This document shows, piece by piece, positions 50,901 through 64,000 of a DNA stretch of 64,000 nt; within the stretch, counting starts at the first letter, position 1, and each line of letters opens with the position of its first letter. Made by a program: the position numbers and the translations under genes. Source of the DNA: Punica granatum (taxonomy: Eukaryota; Streptophyta; Magnoliopsida; Myrtales; Lythraceae); contig NC_045133.1 in assembly GCF_007655135.1 (NCBI RefSeq), forward strand, positions 434,001-498,000, read 5' to 3'. The notes under the pieces were generated by a model. The model did no database searches. It saw only the letters and a list, made by a program, of their open reading frames with translations, and was not told the origin of the DNA.

Positions 50901-53900
50901 ATATGCTTCTAATACGATCTTCTGGCCCCGTAGACCAGATCCATGGAACTGCTTCAAAATTAATGATGTTCAGGATGTTAAGTAATAACATACAAACGGA
51001 CAACAGCAGAGAAGGAGGCTCAGGAAGGATGCATCTCAACAGAATAACCACAAAAAAAAAAATCTTTGACCGACCAAATTGGACAGTTAATATTCCTAGT
51101 TTTAAGTGTGTCATCTATCAAATAGAATTCAATTGCATTATGTCCTAATGAGGAGGAAGCCATCTTAGTAAATCTAGCTAAATGTGATACTTAAGCAAGT
51201 CCACCAAAATCGGGTAAAATGCTGAAATTCCTGATTCACCTGCATATATATCTTCACTAATATTGATCACACGTGATGCTTTACTGATGCCACCTCGAGT
51301 TATGTGAAATACTCGATCAAATACATCCGGGTGCCCGTAGTGCATGCGGACCCTGCAGAACAATTATATATTGAACTTAACAAAACCTCTGAGAAGACAA
51401 CGACAGCTTGCAGTTTCTTTTTTTTTTTAATGCACACAAAATAAGCAAAAATTTGCCACCCTACAACGTGCCATATAAATAAAGCATATTGAGTTAATTA
51501 ACAGTCGCAATTGAATTTCCTCAATTGAATCCCAGATGGACAATCAAGTTCACAAGCGAGAGATGAGCTGTAGTAACATGTCTATTTTTAAAAAGAAAAG
51601 GTGTATCCCCAAGAATTCATAAAAACTTGAAATTTCTAAGAAAACCAAATACATGCATTAAGAGAATACTCACTTCAGAGGATAAGCCAAGACACGCTGA
51701 CCCAAGGTCACAAAACTAGTCTCTTGATTGGACATGAACCAAGCCAAAGAGGAAACACTGCCCAGAAGTTCCATAAATCAGAAAGCTGGACATTTATTTA
51801 ATTAACAGTGAGAGACTGTCATCACTATGACTGTAATGCCAGACCTTCCTGTGAAAACATGTTCCCTCACGCCAAGGATGGTTGGAGGCCGCAGTCCATG
51901 GTTTGCTCGGAATTCCTCAAGTAGATTTCTCATTTTCACTGCCTCTTCAAGGTAGTTGTCCTACAAAATGAACACAAAACATATGTGTTTAACTAGAAGT
52001 TGAAAAAGAAAATTCTTCAATAAATACATTGAATCAATGTGATAAAAGCAAGTCTATACTGATCATATGGAGCAAAGAAAGCTGGCACAACAGTAGAAAA
52101 AATATATGCTTCACCTGATTCATGTCAATAGTTTGGATAGCATCCCCACGAGTAAATATTATGGCATGGTTTTGGTTTTCAGGCTTTCCTTCCCCAAGCT
52201 TGGGATCACCAGGAAGTTTGATCGAATATACTTCCTAAAGGAAACACAAACATAAAATAAAAGATAATGTTATTCTAATATCACCCGTCTTCAAAATCTT
52301 TTGTCAGCTACTTTCATACATCAAATATGGTTCAATTAAAAAGGAAGCTGCCTGAATGTTTTCAAAAAAAAAAAAAACAGAGACTAATAGACAGTTCCTA
52401 CTCCCAGATTAAGTTCTAAATAAATGATGGTGTGCCTCACACTTCATGTCTTGAACATAACAACAAATTCAAGACATCAAATGCCTAGTTTTCTAGAACT
52501 ATCATGAAATCAATAATTATCAATATTATCTACAAAAAAACAATAATAATAGTAGAGCGACAAATTTTGATGTGTGCCTGATCTTTTCCATGTATATCTG
52601 CTTTAACAAGCTTTGAATAGAATTCCTTGGAGTCTTTTCCTTCAGCTGCAACACCTTCCTCCACGTGTATGAAAGCAACACGAAGAGCCTCATTCCTAAT
52701 AAGATACAAAAGTAACAAGAAAAGTTTTAAAGCTAAAGCACCTTTTTAATGCTCAAGGAAGAGATAAATTATTCAATATGTCAGAGAAAAGTACAATGAT
52801 CACGGTAGATGATTTTGTTTTTGGCTTAATAATACATCGACAAAAATCCAAGCATCAGCATGTTGAACATAAGGATGAAGAAGAACGGTCATTATTAATC
52901 AAATTACATTAGAAAGTCATGTCAATCATTTGGTTCCACAGAAACCTGTATCAACCGCAAGGTGATAATGACATGAGTAATTTAATAGTAATGCCACTTA
53001 GGCCATGAGTTCACCCTAGAGAGTAGGCTTATAGCGAAACCAAGTAAAATCAACAGCTTTCAACCAAAAGACAAGACATTCTAAACCATATACACCACTT
53101 TAGAAGATGCAATGGAAACTTCACAGGGCAAACACTTCCATTTCTCTGCTGCTAGCAATAGGGCATGACAATAATATAGGCCTCATATAGATTGATTCAA
53201 CATTCTTTGTGACGGATCATTACATGAAGATGCATATATATTTAAGAGAGAGAGAGAGAGAGAGAGCGAGCAAAAGACTATCTTTTTCATCAAGAGGCTT
53301 GAGGTTGAAGTTGCAAAAACATATCATCACAGATCAGGTCACCATGTAGAGACCAAGATAAATTGATAAGGAGCCAGGTACTCCTAAGATCCCAAACCAA
53401 AGAACCAGGACAAAGTAGTTTCTACCAACACAAGATACCCCAATAATCAGATCAGCCAATTTTCTACTACATATATTTATTTCATCTTTCTCAAAGCACA
53501 TTCTTTCTCAAGGAACCATAAGAAAATTTTGAACATACAAATTTCCAACTAATATGGAGAATGATAGAAAAATATTACCTCTTTAACAAAAGAGCGATAT
53601 CTGCAGCTTCTGGCTTCTTCTGCTGTTTTTGTTGCCCATAGATCTGACATGACACCACGTAGGTGAACTTCAAGTCTGCTTGTGCCCGTGCTTCAGGTGA
53701 AAATTCAAAACCTTGAGTTGTTGGGATGCTCACTGTAACCACAACATAATCCGTGAGCATGCTCATGTGAGTTTTATAAGTACACAAATGGTCAATTGAG
53801 GGGGGGAGAAGCCTTCCAATACCTCCCAGTGTTCGCCTTTCAAGAAAACTCTGTAGCATTAGAGCTCTCCTATAATACATCATTCCACGCACTGTTTTAA

Positions 53901-56900
53901 CATGATAAAATCATCAGATGTTTTCCACTAAAATTGAAAATTTGCCATAGCACTAAATATGCATGAGATCCCCAAAAAATTTTACTAGATACCCTCGAAT
54001 GAGCTCTTAATATGAAGATATGCCAAAAAAAAGAGGAAAAGAAGAGTGAAACTAACCAGTTCTTGCCAAAGTTTGTCCCCGGTAAGATACCCAAAACCGA
54101 AGTTCCAAGGAATCAGTAGAACTATTTTGAAGTTCTACATCGCCAGTAGAACCTCCCCGACCAATTCGTTCCAAGAAATTCTCCCATTCATCTGTTTAAA
54201 CAAGAATCAACATTCATGTGATGGTGATGAAGGAAACATGTAAAAAAAAGAGCACAGTTGATGACACCATGTTGGGTTGTAAACAGGCCGAGCTACTCAA
54301 GCTCGACTCAGGAAATACTGAACATGACTTGAGTTTTTCGAGCTCAGAGCTCTGTTATAAATTGTCCGGACAGAGCAGATAAAACAATTTATTTCTCAAC
54401 ACCTTACACATTTCTCATATCTCTGCCAAGGAAGAAGGTAAATTGTCTGTAACAGTATTAGGAATGAAAAGAATTTGATGAATGCATGAGACCACATTAG
54501 CAATTATAGTTGATCTGCCAAAGTAGAGAATTTAAGAGAGTTAAAAGAATGTACCAGGAAATATTTTCTGGAGATAGAACAGAATAGATATCCCATCCTC
54601 ATTCTCTTCCCGCAACTCAGAGGAACTATAAAGTACAGTCTCACTGTAATACGGAGTGAAGACGCTATTCACAAGAAAAAGTGGGGTAAATAACAAATTC
54701 AAGAAGGCTATGAAAAACTATCAGCTTTACCCACTGTCTTTCGAAAAGCAAATAGTCACCTAAATGGTATCATTTCACTAACTGGCTTTGCTGGGGGCAT
54801 GTCCATAAACAATGAATTTGCGAAGAACTGCAATCTTCTTCTTGCTTCAAGATTCTTTGGGATATTAGCTGCAGTATCTTTGACAGTGAGAAGAAGGTGT
54901 AGCCGCTTCACCTGCTCTTGCTGTGTTAAGAAAGAACCAAACACACCCTGAGTAAAGGTAGAAAAGCTAATACAGCAACATACCATTGTACATGCAGTCA
55001 CTTACAATTTCTGGATCTTTGGGCCATTCAATTCTAGAAAATAGTCTACCCTCATTTCGAGCTCTGGCTACTATGTTCCATGTATCAAGCTCCTCTCTGA
55101 AGGATAAGGAATTAATTCTAATGTTATAACAAAGCAAAATGACTAGCCCTTGGAAGAATTTTTACATCCTACCTCAAGTTTTCTGACAGCAAATCATGGG
55201 TGACAACATATAACTCAAAGAAAGCCTTAGCAGCTCCTTTGGCAAGTTCTGGAGTTTCATTCCGTATCTGACAAAAAAACTCTTGGTGCTTAATAACATC
55301 ATAATCACTTACACAAAAAAAAGGGAAAAAAATACTGAATAAGTAAACTATGAAAGCTGTTGAGAAAGCAGTTAAGCCAAGGCAGCTGTTTGTCACGAGA
55401 AATGAGATCCCTGTGAAAGGCGCCCAATCACATGCTTGTACTCTCTAGGTACAATATTAGTGCAAACCTTTGCTCTTACCCTATAAAAAATTCTAGTATG
55501 AAGATCTTCTATCCATTACTAATTTTTAGTACAACTGACTGCTCTACCAGAAGTTTGGAAGTATCATTCTTTTAAGAGAGAACTGCCAAGCAAAAGTTAT
55601 CTGCTTAGGTAAATTGTCAGGCATAAGAATAGGATTAAGTACCAGCAGCCCAGCCAGAGCAGTGAATCTTGATACCACCAACTGAAGTTTCACAAGTTTT
55701 AAGGTCATAAAAAGTGAACCCTCCAGAATGCTGTTGTTGATCTCACGGAATATTCTTTCGACCCTATCGATCAGAGAGAAGATTAGAGAGGATTTTGCTG
55801 CATGCATTGGTTCTATAAGTGCTATGAGAGACGATAAAGGCTTTATGTCAATTTTCATAATGATAGCACTCCAAATCATACAAAATGCAGGTGCAAAGAA
55901 CTGAAATATGATTCCTACCAAAGTCTACCCTCGCCATCAACCAAGGAAAGTAAAACCTTCTCAGTAGAATAATAGCACTCCTGAACTGCATAAGCCATAT
56001 ATTCATCCCTGCATATTCTGTTCCATAGATCTGCCTGTGTATCTCTGCAGTCCACTGCTAAATCGATTGCCAATAAAATCTGAGAAAAATGAGGGAAAAA
56101 ATATTATGCATTAAATTCAGGTGAGGAACCAGAGTATTTATCAGTGCGTAAGAATCTGAAGTTGTTCACCTTACTGCTTAATAGAAACAACGGCCACTGC
56201 ACTAATCTTAAGCTTCCTGTGTTGCTAGGCATGCAAAGCAAGTCCATCTCCCTGAAAATATAAGAACTACTCAGAGAACAGTAAAATTTAATAGAAATAT
56301 ACACAAAGAAAGAGCGGCAATCAGCAGTGAATTACATCCAATCTTTTATTTTCCCAACCAGAAATGAGCACAAGATCCTTTAACATACCTATTACTAATG
56401 TAATCTTCTTCACGCAAGCTTTTGATTATCTCGTTCCAAAATGGGGAAAATAAGGCTGCATATGTCTTGTTCATGTCTTGAGATGCCTGGACAAGAAAAG
56501 TATAATTTGATAAAGGAACTCATAAATGACTAGAAATAGCGGCCATGCAAAGGATGGGCGGAGAGAGCCAGTCAGTTGTCACTGCATCAAATTATTCACA
56601 GCGGAAAATTTTAGTATGGGTAAATGCATATTACGACTCACAATTTGAAAATGCGTGGATGCATAATTTAAAGACAGTCCCATAAGGGAGAAAGCTCAAC
56701 AACCAATGCTAAAATTCCAGATTTAGAATCTTGTATATAAACTTCCCAGGGTTTTCATGAAGATCCAGATAGATCAAGCAAAATTCTATTCTATTACACC
56801 ATTTTCTATACTTATAAAAGAACAAGGAAGAATATCATCTCAAAGGAAAAAAGAATATAAAAAAGGCCAGCATCACAGAGTAATCAAGACTGTCAGAAGA

Positions 56901-57462
56901 ACTCAACCAGGGCCAAAACATCAGTACCTGAGGTGATTGCCGGTTGAAGGGCATCCTGAAAGAAAAAGTGGAGAAACAAGTTAGAAGAGAGTACACATTG
57001 AGAAAGGGTAGCATGAATTAAGGGAGGGTATCTATATTGTTTATTTCTACTCGATACATATAAAAGAAAAGGTGCCAGAAAGGAAGCACAGCACAAGGCA
57101 TGCTAGGACCTGAATTTGGGAAAATTAAAAGATAAAATCTGCATATAGCTCCGACATGTGATGCAACTTGCTAGTGAGATATTTTCTCAAAAATCAACCC
57201 TACAAATTGTCCACATATTCCACATAGTAAGAATATAAATCACCTCTTTGTTTCAGAAGAAACAAGATTCTTCACAAAAGCTTCGGGAAAGCTCTCAAAT
57301 CGTTTATGTAGCATTTCAATTGAGCGTATCTGCAAAAATGGTATGAGGAGAAAGAAATATCATGCATGTCATAAGCATAACAATCAGACAGGGTATAATG
57401 ACAGTAAAAGGAGGGAAAGCCACAATTGTGAGACATCAAAACAGTTGTTAGTCTACTTATCT

Positions 57463-57510
<48 letters not shown>

Positions 57511-60500
57511 CTAGCAGTACCTCGCCTAACCGAGCACGTGCACCCATGATGCCTCCAACAATTGCTGATAAGAGAGTGTACCATATATGGATGTCCATCA
57601 CATATATCTGAAGGATACATACATAAAAGCAAAAGAGAGGGTCAAACATCAACAACTAAGGTCAAAGACAGATAATTCACGTGAAACTCATGAAGGCTTT
57701 TCATTCCACATTCACAAAAGAAGAACATGCGATTGGTAAGAGCATTCTATTCCATTATTTCATGATGAGTATTTACACCGTACTGAAAGGTAGAACCTCA
57801 TATCTGATAATGAGGTAATAAGACATCAACACTTAACAGTGCTCGTAAATACTGCTTAAGAATTCCAGAAAGATTTTCTTCGAAAAACAACACGCAGAAG
57901 AAACCTAAAATTGAAGAGATACAGCAAACAGGCATTTCCAAAAATGGCTCAAAAAGCTCCAACGAAGATTATACCATCACAATTCACAATCATACAATTT
58001 ATAGCTTACACAAAGCTAATTCATACTTCTAACTTCTATCAAGCCAAAGGGAAATAAAGTACTCACAGCCACAACAGGAGCCCAAAGGCTAGCAATGGCC
58101 AAGGCATTATTGTTGTCTGCAAATTATTATGGAAGCAATTAAATATAAACAGTACAAAATCCAAGCAATGACAAGTAGCAGCCATGGAGTTCTGCCACAA
58201 AAAGGTCATGGAGAAACACGTAAGAGAGATGCACAAATGTTCTGAAGCTAAATTACATGTACCAACTTACTCTTTGAAATTAAATCATGCCATGAGTACT
58301 TCAAAGTAGGAAGACGAACAATGATATTGGTGGGACTGACGAGAGGTCTTATCTGCATCATAGATTAATGAAAAAATTAAACATTCAGGTGCCTAGACAG
58401 GGAAAGGAGCAAAGAAAGGATGCAGCTCAAAAGAGATACTTGGATATATTACAAAGGAAGGGAACATTTACTTGCCTGCAGGAAATAAGCAAACACAAAC
58501 TTGCATGCAAGAATCACCACCCAGAATAAGACGTACCTGAAATGGTTAATCGCGCAATTAATTTATCAAAGAGCTTTTCCACAGAAAAGCGAGACCAGAT
58601 GCTTCATTGTTTTGGAACCATGCTTGAAATACATTGTTGATGCACCTTCCTACTGGGTTAAAGCTTTTAGAAAGTTGGTTGTCTAACATGGCATATGAGA
58701 GATTTACATTTTCAATAGCCAAAATAGTCATCGATAAAGAGTAAAGACTTCATTGGAAAATATCAAGCTGCAAGCAGAATATGAAATATTTACTCCAATC
58801 GCCTTACTGATGCAGTCATCAACCATATATGTTGAATTGCCGTATATATATCATATCATAACCCTAACTAGCTCAAAACCTGCACTTTGAGTGGGCCATC
58901 GCACAGATAAAATTTTCAAATATTTATGTAGTAAAAATTCATGAATATATATAATTCTCATAGGCATATAAAGACAGAACAGATTTCTAGCGTTTAGACA
59001 CTGAATCTTCAATGGGCTGGTGAGAAAGCTCGGAGCCCAAAAACTTTTCGCACAAGAAGAACAATGTTTCTTAGAAGAGAAATTTCTCAATACTAAACGT
59101 AGTTCTTGGAGCGTGAAGAGTTCTTGCACAAGAAGAATAATGTTTCATACAAGAGAAATTTGTCGGCACAAAATGTCGTTCCAGGAGTGCGAAAAGTTTT
59201 CACGCTCAACCGACTGAAGGTTCAGCCACTTAATGCTAGAAATTCCAAATAGAGAAATATCCTATGTATAACTATATATATTATACAATAATAGATTATA
59301 TTCACACTTAAAACATGTAGCTGCCCAATTAAATATTCACAATCTTATGAGACAACTATTCAGCAATACATTATATTTAAGATATTGTGTAAAAATCATT
59401 GCATATAGCAATGGTGAAAAGCTCTACTTCAATAGGAACTACATGCTGGACTCAACATAAAGGCAGTAAACAAAACCACATTGGCCAGATAAGAAGAATG
59501 ACTTTATATTAACAGTGAACATACCGACAATAATCGCTCAATTTCTCATAAAGACCACGCCCAACATAGTATCGCTCCTGAAAATGCATCATTTTCACAA
59601 ATAAAATATTTCCAATTTAGTAGTAAATAATCGAATGTCACACAGATGGGAATAACCAAACCTGATATATCCACTTAAAGAATTGAAAGAATGATTGATC
59701 AGACATTTCCGACAGAGCATGACATGCACGAAGTTTCAGCAGCAGTGCCAGCGATAAGCGTAAAGCAGCATAAACCCCCAGCACAAGTATGTATATTCGG
59801 AAGTACAATGAATTTGAGTTCCGGTCATTTCTTTCCTCAAGAAGTTTCCTGCAATTTTTTCAAGGAATTTGTCAAGCAACTGGTAGTGGCGAATTAACAC
59901 AGATCACCTACGTCCTTTTCTTTTAAGCGAAACGATGGAAGAATTCTATCGGAAACATTGAGAAGGCGCAAGAATCTATGCACAATCAGATGCCCAAAAG
60001 TAAAAGGTCGTTTCAGGAAAAGACAAAATTAGTAAAAATATACAACTCTATCACTCAGCTATGAACATTGCCTCATGGGGTTAAATCCTAGGCCCAACAA
60101 TTCCTCTATGCCATATTATTCCCCCCAAAAAAAAAATGAAAGAGGAATCATTATCATCAATCTCTGCTTCCCCTTAATAAAAATAATACTGTGCAAAGCT
60201 CTCAATTGAGTCAATTCTTGATCAATGGTTGCTCTCACCCAATTAAAGCCCAGGCTGCCTTGAAAGAGGGATGGACTCACATTTCGGTATGGTATAAAAG
60301 CAGTAGCTTTAACTTGCAGGTTTAGCAAAAAGAGTAAGTTTTAGGGAGGAAGCTCAAACTTACAGGTAAAGATATATCACAACTGCAGAACTCAATCCAG
60401 ACCAGAAAAACCTAATGACCAGCCTTGAGATAGCCATGCCTCTAGCAGTGGAGTATGCCCCAAACATGAGCAGCACATCTAAGCAATCTATTTAAAAAAG

Positions 60501-63500
60501 AAAAAAGAAAAAAGAGCAGCTGTAAACAGGACAGAATATGAGATATCATAATGGAAATGATTTCTCCATAGAGCAAGGTGAAAAATAGCTTACTTTCTGT
60601 GAAGGTCATAATAGTGTACGTAGGCCCGATGCTAAGAACAATTTTAAAAGTGTCTAAATCAATATCTCCATGACGAAAGGCAATGATTGCAAGCAGCTGC
60701 AGCAAAAACAAGAAAAAGAAGTTTATCAAAATGGGGAAAAGACAATTGAACCTGTTCTGAAAGACTACCCTCTTAGCCAACACTACCTGAAACATTATGA
60801 CCAAAAAGATCCAAAGACGATGAAAGCTTCGGTATAAATGCAGAAATGTGCGATGCTCAACAAAAGTGCTTTTCCCAGTCTGCCAAACCGAATGTCATAC
60901 TAATTAGAAGGTAAAAGAAACAAACATATTATGGAAGAAACATAAGAGAGACATCAAGAGAAGGAAATTGTTTGCATTAAATGATAGTCTATGGCTTTAT
61001 TGAGGTTAATGCCCAACTGTTCTAGGAGGTTACCTTCATTAGATGAAATTGTGGCTTATTATTTATTACTTGAAAATCCCATCGTGTGTGAGCCTAATTA
61101 AAGAACATCCAATGATATAAACGGAAGTAATGCACGACGACTTTAAATTGGCTCCTGACCATGTGCAAATTTCTTAGGGACCACCACCAACTGCTCTAAA
61201 AGGTTAACATAATTAGATGAAAGCACAGTCATACAACCATCACAATGTTTCCTACCTCAATGTGCACAGACATACCCCGGATTCAGACACAAACCAATAT
61301 TAAATTAAGTAATAGCACAAGAAGAAAGAAACAAGTTAACACCCAGCAGAAAAACTAGATTGTCACAATGGAGACTATCGATCCGTTTTGCGATTTTTTC
61401 TCAAATTTTATTTCTTCTTTTTATTGATATCTCAGTTCCAATAATAGGAATTAAAAGTGTTTAGAGACTCTAAAAGTTAGAGCAGCTTGGTTAATGAAGA
61501 CCATAATTATACTAAACATCAAATGACCTCGAAAGAAGCATAAATTGTTCTTAATAAATGAAAAGTTCTATGATAGAAAAGACTAACTCTTTTCCGCTTT
61601 TTAGGCTTCAACAAGAATGATGAGTCCCTCTTCAAAGGCCAACCCAGATCGAAACACGTAGGTGACCTAAAATATCTCAAGTAAGAAAAACCATTAAAGT
61701 CTAACAACAATAAAAGAGAGAGTAAAATCGACTCAATGAAGACTCACCAAAAGTATTCGTTGAAATCATCATAATTCCGCCATTCAGAATGTGCAGCTTT
61801 TCCATTGTCATTTCTAGCAGCTTCCTGTTTTAAAAGGCAAACGTGAACAATGTCAGAAAAGAATTGACACAAGGAGAAAACCAATATGGCTTTTCATATG
61901 CACTGGATAAATTTGCTCATGCATAATGTTTTACTAAATAAAGCACGCCCAAGCAAAGCGCTAATGTTGATTCTCATTGTAACCACGGCCCATTTTCAAT
62001 TTGTTTGAAATTTGCACCGTCTCAATTTCCACTCTGAAGTCTATTAACCCGGCTCAAACGGATGATACCATCCAAATTTGTGAAAAGGAAATCAGAAGAG
62101 CTCTCTTGAATAGGTCTCTATGGGAGAACATGGGAAAACTGGACTCCTTCAAGCCCTAACGCTCCCTTGCATATGCATATAGGGAGGCAGAATTACTCCT
62201 GTTTTACCATAACGCAGGACCATCTCAGGGATTTTGCACTCCATGAGATAAACACAGTTGTTTCCATATCATAACTATCTGAAAGTCGCACAAGCCCCAC
62301 CACTAAAAAACATAACTCCCTCCCCCCTCTCTCTCTTATATCAGTAATTCACAACTAAGGTGGCCTGGCCACACGCAATCACCAACATAGTCTGCCTCTG
62401 GTCGCAACTTTGCTCTGGGGTTGAGGTGGCTGGAGAGCAACCGAGAACCACCTTGAACAAAACTGGATGGTCTTGAGGTGTGGATGTACAAATCCTGGGG
62501 TGCTTTCAAAAAATATAAAAGTTCTACAGTAGTTTAAAATGACCCGCGATGAGTTGATTTCATCAACCCCAAGATCTGTAGACCCACTGACACATGCAAA
62601 TATCATCAAGTAAGTTCCAGTCCGCATAATCGCAGATTTTTCATTTAAGTACTATCAAACACAGGCTTAGCATATTGAGGAATCAGAATTGTGCGGCCTT
62701 ATAATCATAGTAAAGATATGATTATTTGATTGGCAAACAATGGCTAGAGAAATAGTCAAGCAATGAACCAATATCTCGACCATTAAGAGAATCTTTAGGC
62801 TTTCAAGTTTCGTAGAACTGAGACCCTTTTCTGCTTTTACAGCATTATTTTCATCATAATGACTTCGAGTTGAGTAGTTATTTGTAAGAGCTCTTCAATT
62901 TTGGTAAGTTAAAAAATAATAATAATAATAACAATTTCTTCGAAACCACATATAGCAGAAGCAGAAAGCTCATTCCAAGAATATGCAAGCTTGGATGCCA
63001 ATGAAATAAAATTTGCAACTGACCGCTGCCATTGTTTCATATATAGGGCATATGATTTGCTCAAGGAAGGACACTGAACCACTTTCAGTGCGATTGATTT
63101 CTCCATGATCCAGAATAGCGTCCATTTCTTTTGCCATCTGCAATAATATAGTAGAAGTTAAAAGATCACCATTCACGAGCGAAAACAGCAAACATACTAT
63201 TAAGTCTCTAAACAGGCACACCTTTCACGCTGTTGGATCGGTGAGGCATCAGTGCTCCAGAAATTAAATTGTGTATTTTCACACAAAGTAAAAATGAAGA
63301 AAGTATTCTTATGACAAATTATGGCACATAAAATCTACCAACACAGAATATAAAAACAGTACTCGCCAAGCAAAGTTCCTTGACCGTTGCAAGGGAAAGA
63401 AAAATTACACTCGGCATGTATTATACCCGGACTGAACAAGTCTATAAATTAACATGACAATAAGCAAAAGGTTCAAGCATAAATAAGGACAAGACACTCA

Positions 63501-63912
63501 AAGAATAGGATTCATGGAATGTCAGAGCACACAACATATAAACAGTTGGCAAAGGAAGAGGAGGGGAGAGGTTGTACAATAATATATTAAAAGAAACAGC
63601 ATAGCATAACTTACATTGTGAAATATATAGCAAATACACTCGGGCAGGAATCGCACATTGGCTGCTTCACCCCATATGAGATAATATAGTGAAACAAAGA
63701 AAAGCTTTCTGTCTCTAGTGATTGCTTCCAAGCTGAAAGTAACATCACAGAAATGTGAGCTAAGGAGGCACTGGACTTTAGAACATGATGTACAGGAAGG
63801 CTGGGCCAGAGGACCTGTTCCAAACACGACGAATCCGCAAGTATTTGCACCACTTGATGTAGTTATCAAGAACCTTCAGGAACACATCATTGATTGCTTT
63901 CTCATCTATTTT
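47267..63912 (-). CDS. Callose synthase (1,3-beta-glucan synthase), 44 exons visible, 5' end outside the window
   Basis: This plasma-membrane enzyme polymerises UDP-glucose into callose. The 44 exons (minus strand) sum to 4764 nt, 1587 residues plus stop; family members have ~1900, so ~300 N-terminal residues lie right of the window. Exons: 63912-63815, 63732-63615, 63137-63024, 61824-61748, 61666-61588, 60879-60787, 60696-60594, 60487-60364, 59848-59662, 59577-59525, 58536-58476, 58352-58271, 58116-58067, 57607-57521, 57329-57244, 56955-56928, 56486-56389, 56251-56170, 56079-55919, 55763-55643, 55267-55173, 55096-55006, 54920-54760, 54664-54555, 54191-54057, 53891-53823, 53732-53579, 52695-52578, 52234-52115, 51960-51845, 51757-51674, 51352-51240, 50757-50705, 50602-50426, 50323-50276, 49815-49657, 49363-49250, 49144-49056, 48948-48790, 48612-48510, 48302-48183, 47949-47899, 47790-47605, 47503-47267. 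Order: FKS1 N-terminal domain (LYYLIWGEAANVRFLPEC), first membrane bundle, large cytosolic glucan-synthase domain (GKPENQNHAIIFTRGDA, VFTGSVSSLAWFMSNQETS, GGNGEQVLSRDIYRLGQ), second membrane bundle. The many-exon structure and the tail AGNKANVEV point to the CALS9/CALS10 (GSL10/GSL8) clade, perhaps CALS9. Confidence 0.95.
47966..47996. repeat. (AT)n microsatellite in a callose synthase intron
   Basis: An uninterrupted AT run of ~30 bp just upstream, in the sense direction, of the exon at 47949-47899. Similar arrays lie at ~57475-57507 in another intron of the same gene, and GA arrays at ~48417-48436 and ~53251-53266. Confidence 0.85.
52576..52577 (-). other. Non-canonical GC donor (CAG|GCACAC) in callose synthase
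   Basis: The exon ending GGKDQ-type residues (HGKDQ) stops at 52578, and the next conserved residue, EVYSIKLPG, begins at 52234. The frame and family alignment require the junction CAG|GC, and no GT lies at the needed position. Positions +3 to +6 (ACAC) are poor compared with usual GC-AG donors. Confidence 0.6.
58474..58475 (-). other. GC-AG intron donor (CTGCAG|GCAAGT) in callose synthase
   Basis: The exon encoding ACKFVFAYFLQ ends at 58476 and is followed by GCAAGT, the strong consensus of the minor GC-AG intron class. Frame and conservation with the next exon (IRPLVSPTNIIVRLP) confirm the junction. Confidence 0.85.
58983..59243. mobile_element. Inverted-repeat element (MITE-like) in a callose synthase intron
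   Basis: This ~260-bp insertion in the ~1-kb intron between the exons at 59577-59525 and 58536-58476 has terminal inverted repeats of ~40-60 bp. The left end reads ATTTCTAGCGTTTAGACACT, and the right end, read inward, ATTTCTAGCATTAAGTGGCT, followed by CTGAA.CTTCA in both arms. AACTTTTCGCAC also occurs inverted at both inner edges. The interior contains a 76-bp tandem duplication starting GCACAAGAAGAA at 59050 and GCACAAGAAGAATAATG at 59126. I could not define a target duplication. Confidence 0.6.
61830..63020 (-). other. Large callose synthase intron
   Basis: This ~1.2-kb intron lies between the exons ending ETMAA and beginning EAARNDNGK. It has a CT array near 62324-62336 and an AAT array near 62917-62931. 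The short open frames inside it show no family resemblance, and no transposon ends were recognised. Confidence 0.55.
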
Positions 63913-64000
63913 CTGGACACGTATCAAACAGAGTTAGCAGCTAAAAACAATGCAGAATCAAGTTTCTTTAAATATGTCTTTGACACAAGTCATTATTATC

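Overview
This is nuclear DNA from a flowering plant, most likely a eudicot. The genes are densely intron-split with GT-AG (a few GC-AG) introns. They encode plant-specific proteins (a plastid-targeted protein, a plastid-type S21, a callose synthase, a plant GDSL esterase). They are separated by AT-rich intergenic DNA full of plant-type transposon remnants. I cannot name the species. No prokaryotic operon, CRISPR array, rRNA or tRNA gene was seen.

Layout, left to right: (1) 99-839 (-), first exon of a chloroplast-targeted protein that runs off the left edge. (2) 2494-5004 (-), complete 8-exon gene for 26S proteasome lid subunit RPN7. (3) 5.1-8.5 kb, intergenic: a 585-bp LTR retrotransposon in miniature, a PIF/Harbinger-like MITE, another inverted-repeat element and a LINE remnant. 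(4) 8522-10570 (-), a plastid ribosomal protein S21 gene with disrupted reading frames, head to head with (5) 10825-15150 (+), a 7-exon cytosolic-type histidyl-tRNA synthetase whose first exon carries an apparent one-base frameshift. (6) 15.2-23.7 kb, a repeat-rich block: a ~1-kb dispersed repeat, a hairpin, two tandem Helitron-like units, one of which holds a nested 1100-bp foldback Mutator-like element, and a copied fragment of the S21 locus. (7) 23739-29165 (-), complete 13-exon TEL2, divergent from (8) 29569-32529 (+), complete 9-exon ELP3. (9) 34829-41737 (-), complete 20-exon kelch protein of the KLHDC4 type. (10) 42428-44127 (-), complete 3-exon GDSL esterase/lipase. (11) 44.2-47.2 kb, intergenic, holding an inverted copy of the repeat near 16 kb. 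(12) 47267-63912 (-), 44 exons of a callose synthase; its N-terminal ~300 residues lie beyond the right edge.

The intact genes are housekeeping or developmental genes (protein turnover, tRNA charging, TTT/PIKK chaperoning, tRNA wobble-uridine modification by Elongator, callose deposition, secreted ester hydrolysis). They do not form one pathway. I joined exons by eye using splice consensus, reading frame and family conservation. For RPN7, TEL2, ELP3, the kelch gene, the GDSL gene and the visible callose synthase exons, the sums are exact multiples of three, which supports the models. I found no undescribed multi-gene system. The most interesting material is the broken S21 locus and its copied fragment, the HisRS frameshift and the nested transposons.
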